64,000 nucleotides of DNA, from contig NZ_NFHE01000002.1 in the NCBI RefSeq assembly GCF_002161235.1, positions 124,001-188,000 of the forward strand. Direction: 5' to 3'. Below are positions 63,802 to 64,000 of this stretch, piece by piece; the stretch's first letter is position 1; every line of letters starts with the position of its first letter. Below the pieces are notes generated by a model, which saw only the letters and a program-made list of their open reading frames with translations, searched no databases and was not told where the DNA came from. Made by a program: the position numbers and the translations under genes. This DNA comes from Pseudoflavonifractor sp. An85 (lineage in GTDB: Bacteria; Bacillota; Clostridia; Oscillospirales; Oscillospiraceae).

Positions 63802-64000
63802 ATGGTTACAATCAAGGAGATTGCACAGGCCTGCAATGTGTCGATAGCCACGGTTTCCAACATCCTCAATGGAAAGCCCAACGTGGGGGAGGAGACCAGA
63901 AAGCGTGTATTGAAGGTCATCCAGGAGATGGACTATACCCCCAACTCCATAGCCAAAAACCTGAAGATGAACAAGTCCTCCACCATCGGTATCATCGCGG
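63802..64000 (+). CDS. LacI-family transcriptional regulator, 5' part only
   Basis: The first 66 codons lie in the window. MVTIKEIAQACNVSIATVSN is the LacI-type helix-turn-helix, then ILNGKPNVGEETRKRVLKVI and the hinge region. The effector domain lies beyond the right edge. A CcpA-like or sugar-specific regulator is possible. It is divergent from the sugar ATPase gene, which could be a target. The start ATG 63802 has only a weak site (GGTGAG) upstream. Confidence 0.88.
   Translation, partial: MVTIKEIAQACNVSIATVSNILNGKPNVGEETRKRVLKVIQEMDYTPNSIAKNLKMNKSSTIGIIA

Overview
The window reads as chromosomal DNA of a moderately GC-rich, spore-forming member of the Clostridia, most like the gut Oscillospiraceae (Flavonifractor / Pseudoflavonifractor / Intestinimonas type). 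The evidence is strong AGGAGG ribosome binding sites, TTGACA/TATAAT promoters, T-run terminators, L28 and L32 of the zinc-binding type, a SleB-type spore hydrolase, SpoIIIE/FtsK with a TepA-like ClpP homologue, DUF421/DUF4363, HPr kinase and a tet(W) resistance gene. The genus is an inference.

Layout. 1-4.4 kb: the start of a thioesterase, then a minus-strand potABCD-type polyamine transporter operon. 4.5-9.8 kb: an RluA pseudouridine synthase, then yceD-rpmF, der, plsY (with an unusual acidic tail) and gpsA. 9.9-15.8 kb: an accessory cluster with a small sigma factor, a DUF4367 membrane protein (probable anti-sigma), exported proteins (one interrupted by an in-frame TAG) and an ABC exporter. 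15.8-22.5 kb: rpmB, hprK, glmS, a tetrahydrofolate-riboswitch-led folC-folT pair and an alanine/glycine symporter whose start lies inside a long hairpin. 22.6-24.2 kb: tRNA-Ser(GGA), a SleB-type hydrolase and tRNA-Gln(CTG). 24.2-33.2 kb: ddl, murF, an ABC-F ATPase, prfA, a HAD-Sua5 fusion, coaE and an M18 aminopeptidase. 33.2-43.4 kb: a hairpin-rich leader, tepA, DUF3592, uppP, spoIIIE/ftsK, an SLH protein, a RodA/FtsW protein, tsaE-tsaB-upp, nrdR and a small repeat protein behind a forespore-like promoter. 43.4-50.5 kb: DUF4363/DUF421, carAB and guaA.

50.54-59.40 kb is an integrative mobilizable element inserted exactly at the 3' end of guaA. It has an XRE repressor, an excisionase-like protein, a tyrosine integrase, a MobC-like protein, a RepA-like helicase, an iteron/oriT region, a MobV relaxase, tet(W) with its attenuator leader, a low-GC methyltransferase and a short remnant gene. 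Both att cores, paired arm-type repeats and the displaced guaA terminator can be read directly. No conjugation-pore genes are visible, so transfer would need a helper.

59.4-64 kb: a metallophosphoesterase, a cytoplasmic ParB-like/BMP-like protein, an MsmK/UgpC-type sugar ABC ATPase with a long structured leader, and the start of a divergent LacI-family regulator.

The genes work mostly in core physiology: translation and tRNA modification (der, prfA, tsaB/E/C, L28, L32, tRNAs), envelope building (plsY, gpsA, glmS, ddl, murF, uppP, rodA), nucleotide and folate supply (carAB, guaA, upp, folC, folT, nrdR) and carbon control (hprK, the LacI regulator and the sugar ATPase).
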